Below are positions 4,747 through 6,247 of a stretch of 6,247 nucleotides of DNA, piece by piece (the stretch's first letter is position 1; each line of letters opens with the position of its first letter). Under the pieces are notes generated by a model. The model was not told the DNA's origin. It ran no database searches and saw only the letters and a list, made by a program, of their open reading frames with translations. The DNA is from CAYSFW01 sp964620675 (GTDB lineage Bacteria > Pseudomonadota > Gammaproteobacteria > UWMA-0217): positions 1-6,247 of the forward strand of contig CAZUJU010000095.1 of assembly GCA_964620675.1 (NCBI GenBank). Reading direction: 5' to 3'. A program made the position numbers and the translations under genes.

Positions 4747-6247
4747 TTACTGAGGCGTGCCGTCGTGGGCGATGAACTCGACCCGGCGATTCTTGATCCG
4801 ACCCTCTTCGGTGGCATTGCTCATGATCGGTTGGTCTTCGCCCATACCCGCGTACCGCATCCGTGCCGGATCTATCGTCTTGCCAACCAGGTACCGAGCA
4901 ACCGATTTGGCTCGGTTCAGCGACAACGCTTTGTTATACGCATCGGTGCCGATCGAGCAGGTGTGGCCGACGATCACAACGTTGAGATAGGGGTACTCGC
5001 TCAGTTCCGCGCCCACGCCGTCAAGAATCGACATGGCGGTTGGCGTCAAACGATCAGAGTCGAACTCGAAATTGACCCCTTCGAGAATCCCGGTAAAGCG
5101 TTTAACCACCTCCGGCGTGACCGGCTTCGGTGCTGGCGCGACGACTGGCGCTGGCTTCGGCTCGACAATCACTGGCGCGACCGCCGTCTTGCCGCCGAAG
5201 CGCTTGATCAAGTTGATCGTTGCCATGCGCGCATCCTTGTCGATGTACTCGTACTCGCCGCGTAACGAAACGCCGTTCGTGAACTGATACTCGGCGCCGA
5301 CGCCCGCGTAAACCTGGAGATCCTCGACCTTCTCGTAAGGAATGTTGTCCGAGTCGTTCTTGATGCCGGCTAAACCCAGCTTACCGAGCACGGACGGCCC
5401 AGGTCCGTTGTTTGGGTAGTTCAACACGACCCCGGCGCCGTAGGATTTGTAGCCGATGGTGCCAGGCAGCTGCGGGGCGATGCTGCCGATGCCCGATTCG
5501 CCCATGTCGGCATAAAACGCCTCGATGCTGAACAGCTTGGTCAGGTCGTAACCGAGAAACAACTTGTAAGCGGTATCCTTTTTGTCATCGACGAAAAAGG
5601 ACGTGCCTGACGTTTGGGGCTTCAACCAGGATTGGCCGACGCCGCCGCCGATGTAGAACTGCCCCGGCTCCGCCTGCACAGTATCGACCGGTCCGATCGC
5701 CAATGAACTCGCCAGAACCGCGGCGCCGATCAGTCCCAACAGCCCTTTTGGCCGCTTCGGCACAGGCTTCGCTTCGGTGCGCTTGCGCCGATACCAGAGA
5801 CCACCGGCGAGCAGCGACAACAGCGGCAGACCCATCGCGCCGCCGCGCACGCCGCCGTCAAGTCCGGTCCGGACCGGGTTGGGCTTCTGCATATAATTCG
5901 GCGTACCGTCGTTGTTTTCATCCGGGCAGTTGGCCGGGAAGCTTGGGCACTCGGCGAGATCCGAGAAGCCGTCACCGTCCGAGTCGCCGGTACCATCCGC
6001 CATGCGGCCACGGTTGGTCTCATCGGCGTCGAGGTAGTCCGGAATCCCATCGCCATCGTCGGCTTGGTTAGGATTGACCGAAAGCTTGCCATCCATATCT
6101 TTCGAGCCCCATGGACGCCAGTAATCCGAACCGGTTTCGTCCTTGGTCAGCTTGCCGTCACCGTCGTCATCGGGATCCTGCCAGTTCGGGATGCCATCAT
6201 CGTCGGTATCCCAGCGATTGTTCTCGAGGTAATCCGGGATACCATCC
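4747..6247 (-). CDS. OmpA-family outer-membrane protein fused to N-terminal TSP3-repeat region (5' partial)
   Basis: The frame stays open to the right edge; 499 residues are visible and the true start lies outside (the Met at 6096 is internal). Numbering from the first visible residue, positions 1-118 are Asp-rich calcium-binding TSP3-type repeats (DGIPDYL, DTDDDGIPN, DPDDDGDGK, DSDGDGFSD) with Cys100 and Cys107. Positions 131-156 form a Gly-rich, hydrophobic, basic segment ending WYRRKR that resembles a GlyGly-CTERM anchor. Positions 164-192 look like a signal peptide (KRPKGLLGLIGAAVLASS, cleavage after VQA). Positions 194-352 are an OmpA-type eight-strand barrel beginning GQFYIGGGVGQSW and ending INLIKRFGG. 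Positions 354-380 are a Pro/Ala/Lys/Val linker, and 388-495 an OmpA peptidoglycan-binding domain (FEFDSDRL, GHTC, LSLNRAKSV, NRRVEF). The family tethers outer membrane to peptidoglycan. OprF also combines barrel, TSP3 and OmpA domain, but with the repeats between the other two. The Asp usual after GHT is Cys430. A terminator follows; the promoter is outside. Confidence 0.88.
   Translation of the reverse strand, partial: DGIPDYLENNRWDTDDDGIPNWQDPDDDGDGKLTKDETGSDYWRPWGSKDMDGKLSVNPNQADDGDGIPDYLDADETNRGRMADGTGDSDGDGFSDLAECPSFPANCPDENNDGTPNYMQKPNPVRTGLDGGVRGGAMGLPLLSLLAGGLWYRRKRTEAKPVPKRPKGLLGLIGAAVLASSLAIGPVDTVQAEPGQFYIGGGVGQSWLKPQTSGTSFFVDDKKDTAYKLFLGYDLTKLFSIEAFYADMGESGIGSIAPQLPGTIGYKSYGAGVVLNYPNNGPGPSVLGKLGLAGIKNDSDNIPYEKVEDLQVYAGVGAEYQFTNGVSLRGEYEYIDKDARMATINLIKRFGGKTAVAPVIVEPKPAPVVAPAPKPVTPEVVKRFTGILEGVNFEFDSDRLTPTAMSILDGVGAELSEYPYLNVVIVGHTCSIGTDAYNKALSLNRAKSVARYLVGKTIDPARMRYAGMGEDQPIMSNATEEGRIKNRRVEFIAHDGTPQ
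5671..5757 (-). other. Internal signal-peptide-like segment
   Basis: Residues 164-192 of the visible OmpA-family protein have a basic n-region (KRPK), a hydrophobic core (GLLGLIGAAVLASSLAIG) and a signal peptidase I-like site ending VQA before EPGQFYIGGG, where a mature OmpA barrel would begin. This is the expected start of a free-standing porin, yet it sits in mid-ORF. I see no convincing ribosome binding site or ATG immediately before it. Confidence 0.65.
5779..5856 (-). other. GlyGly-CTERM-like sorting/anchor segment inside the ORF
   Basis: Residues 131-156 read GGVRGGAMG, then the hydrophobic LPLLSLLAGGLWY, then RRKR. This three-part pattern (glycines, short membrane helix, basic end) is that of protein-sorting tails such as GlyGly-CTERM, normally the last residues of a secreted protein and cut by a rhomboid-like sortase. 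Here it is internal, with a second hydrophobic segment shortly after. Assignment is by pattern only; a plain transmembrane helix is the alternative. Confidence 0.5.
5893..6247 (-). repeat. TSP3-type calcium-binding Asp-rich repeats (protein level)
   Basis: The visible N-terminal 118 residues repeat DxDxDG-type loops: DGIPDYLENN, DTDDDGIPNW, DPDDDGDGKL, DDGDGIPDYLD, DSDGDGFSDLAE and DENNDGTPNYM. Spacing is irregular, and the array continues beyond the right edge. Such loops bind calcium in thrombospondin type 3 and related adhesin repeats; their acidity suggests an extracytoplasmic, calcium-stabilised stalk. Confidence 0.75.

Overview
The window reads almost entirely on the minus strand. It looks like chromosome from a moderately GC-rich, autotrophic proteobacterium, most likely gamma- (possibly beta-). 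The evidence is a two-gene (alpha/beta) glycyl-tRNA synthetase, the glyQ-glyS-gmhB-plsC gene order I know from such genomes, an OmpA-family outer-membrane protein, and the first codons of cbbQ, a RuBisCO-activase gene of CO2-fixing sulfur- or hydrogen-oxidisers. The genus cannot be named from this sequence alone.

Layout, in direction of transcription (high to low coordinates): (1) 6247-4747, a large OmpA-family gene whose 5' end is outside the window. Its visible part is a calcium-binding TSP3-type repeat region, then a GlyGly-CTERM-like anchor, then a second signal-peptide-like segment, then an outer-membrane beta-barrel and a peptidoglycan-binding OmpA domain. A strong intrinsic terminator (4684-4722) follows. 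(2) An extended -10 promoter (about 4586-4594) starts a tightly coupled operon: glyQ (4554-3637), glyS (3640-1568), a truncated gmhB (1571-1389) and plsC (1396-653). The genes overlap by 4, 4 and 8 bases. (3) A short gap leads to a divergent, probably decayed RuBisCO small-subunit gene (614-282) with no large-subunit gene beside it. (4) A 168-base intergenic stretch precedes cbbQ, which starts at 113 and runs off the left edge.

Functionally, GlyQ and GlyS form the tetrameric glycyl-tRNA synthetase, PlsC makes phosphatidic acid for membrane lipids, and GmhB would have served LPS-heptose synthesis had its C-terminal two thirds not been lost. CbbQ belongs to the CbbQO motor that reactivates RuBisCO.

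The most unusual features are the OmpA-family protein, which looks like two exported proteins joined back to back through a cytoplasmic hairpin, and a zone of gene decay at 282-1571 (gmhB truncated, cbbS degenerate, cbbL absent) between housekeeping genes and cbbQ. I saw no tRNA, rRNA, CRISPR array, insertion sequence or phage gene.
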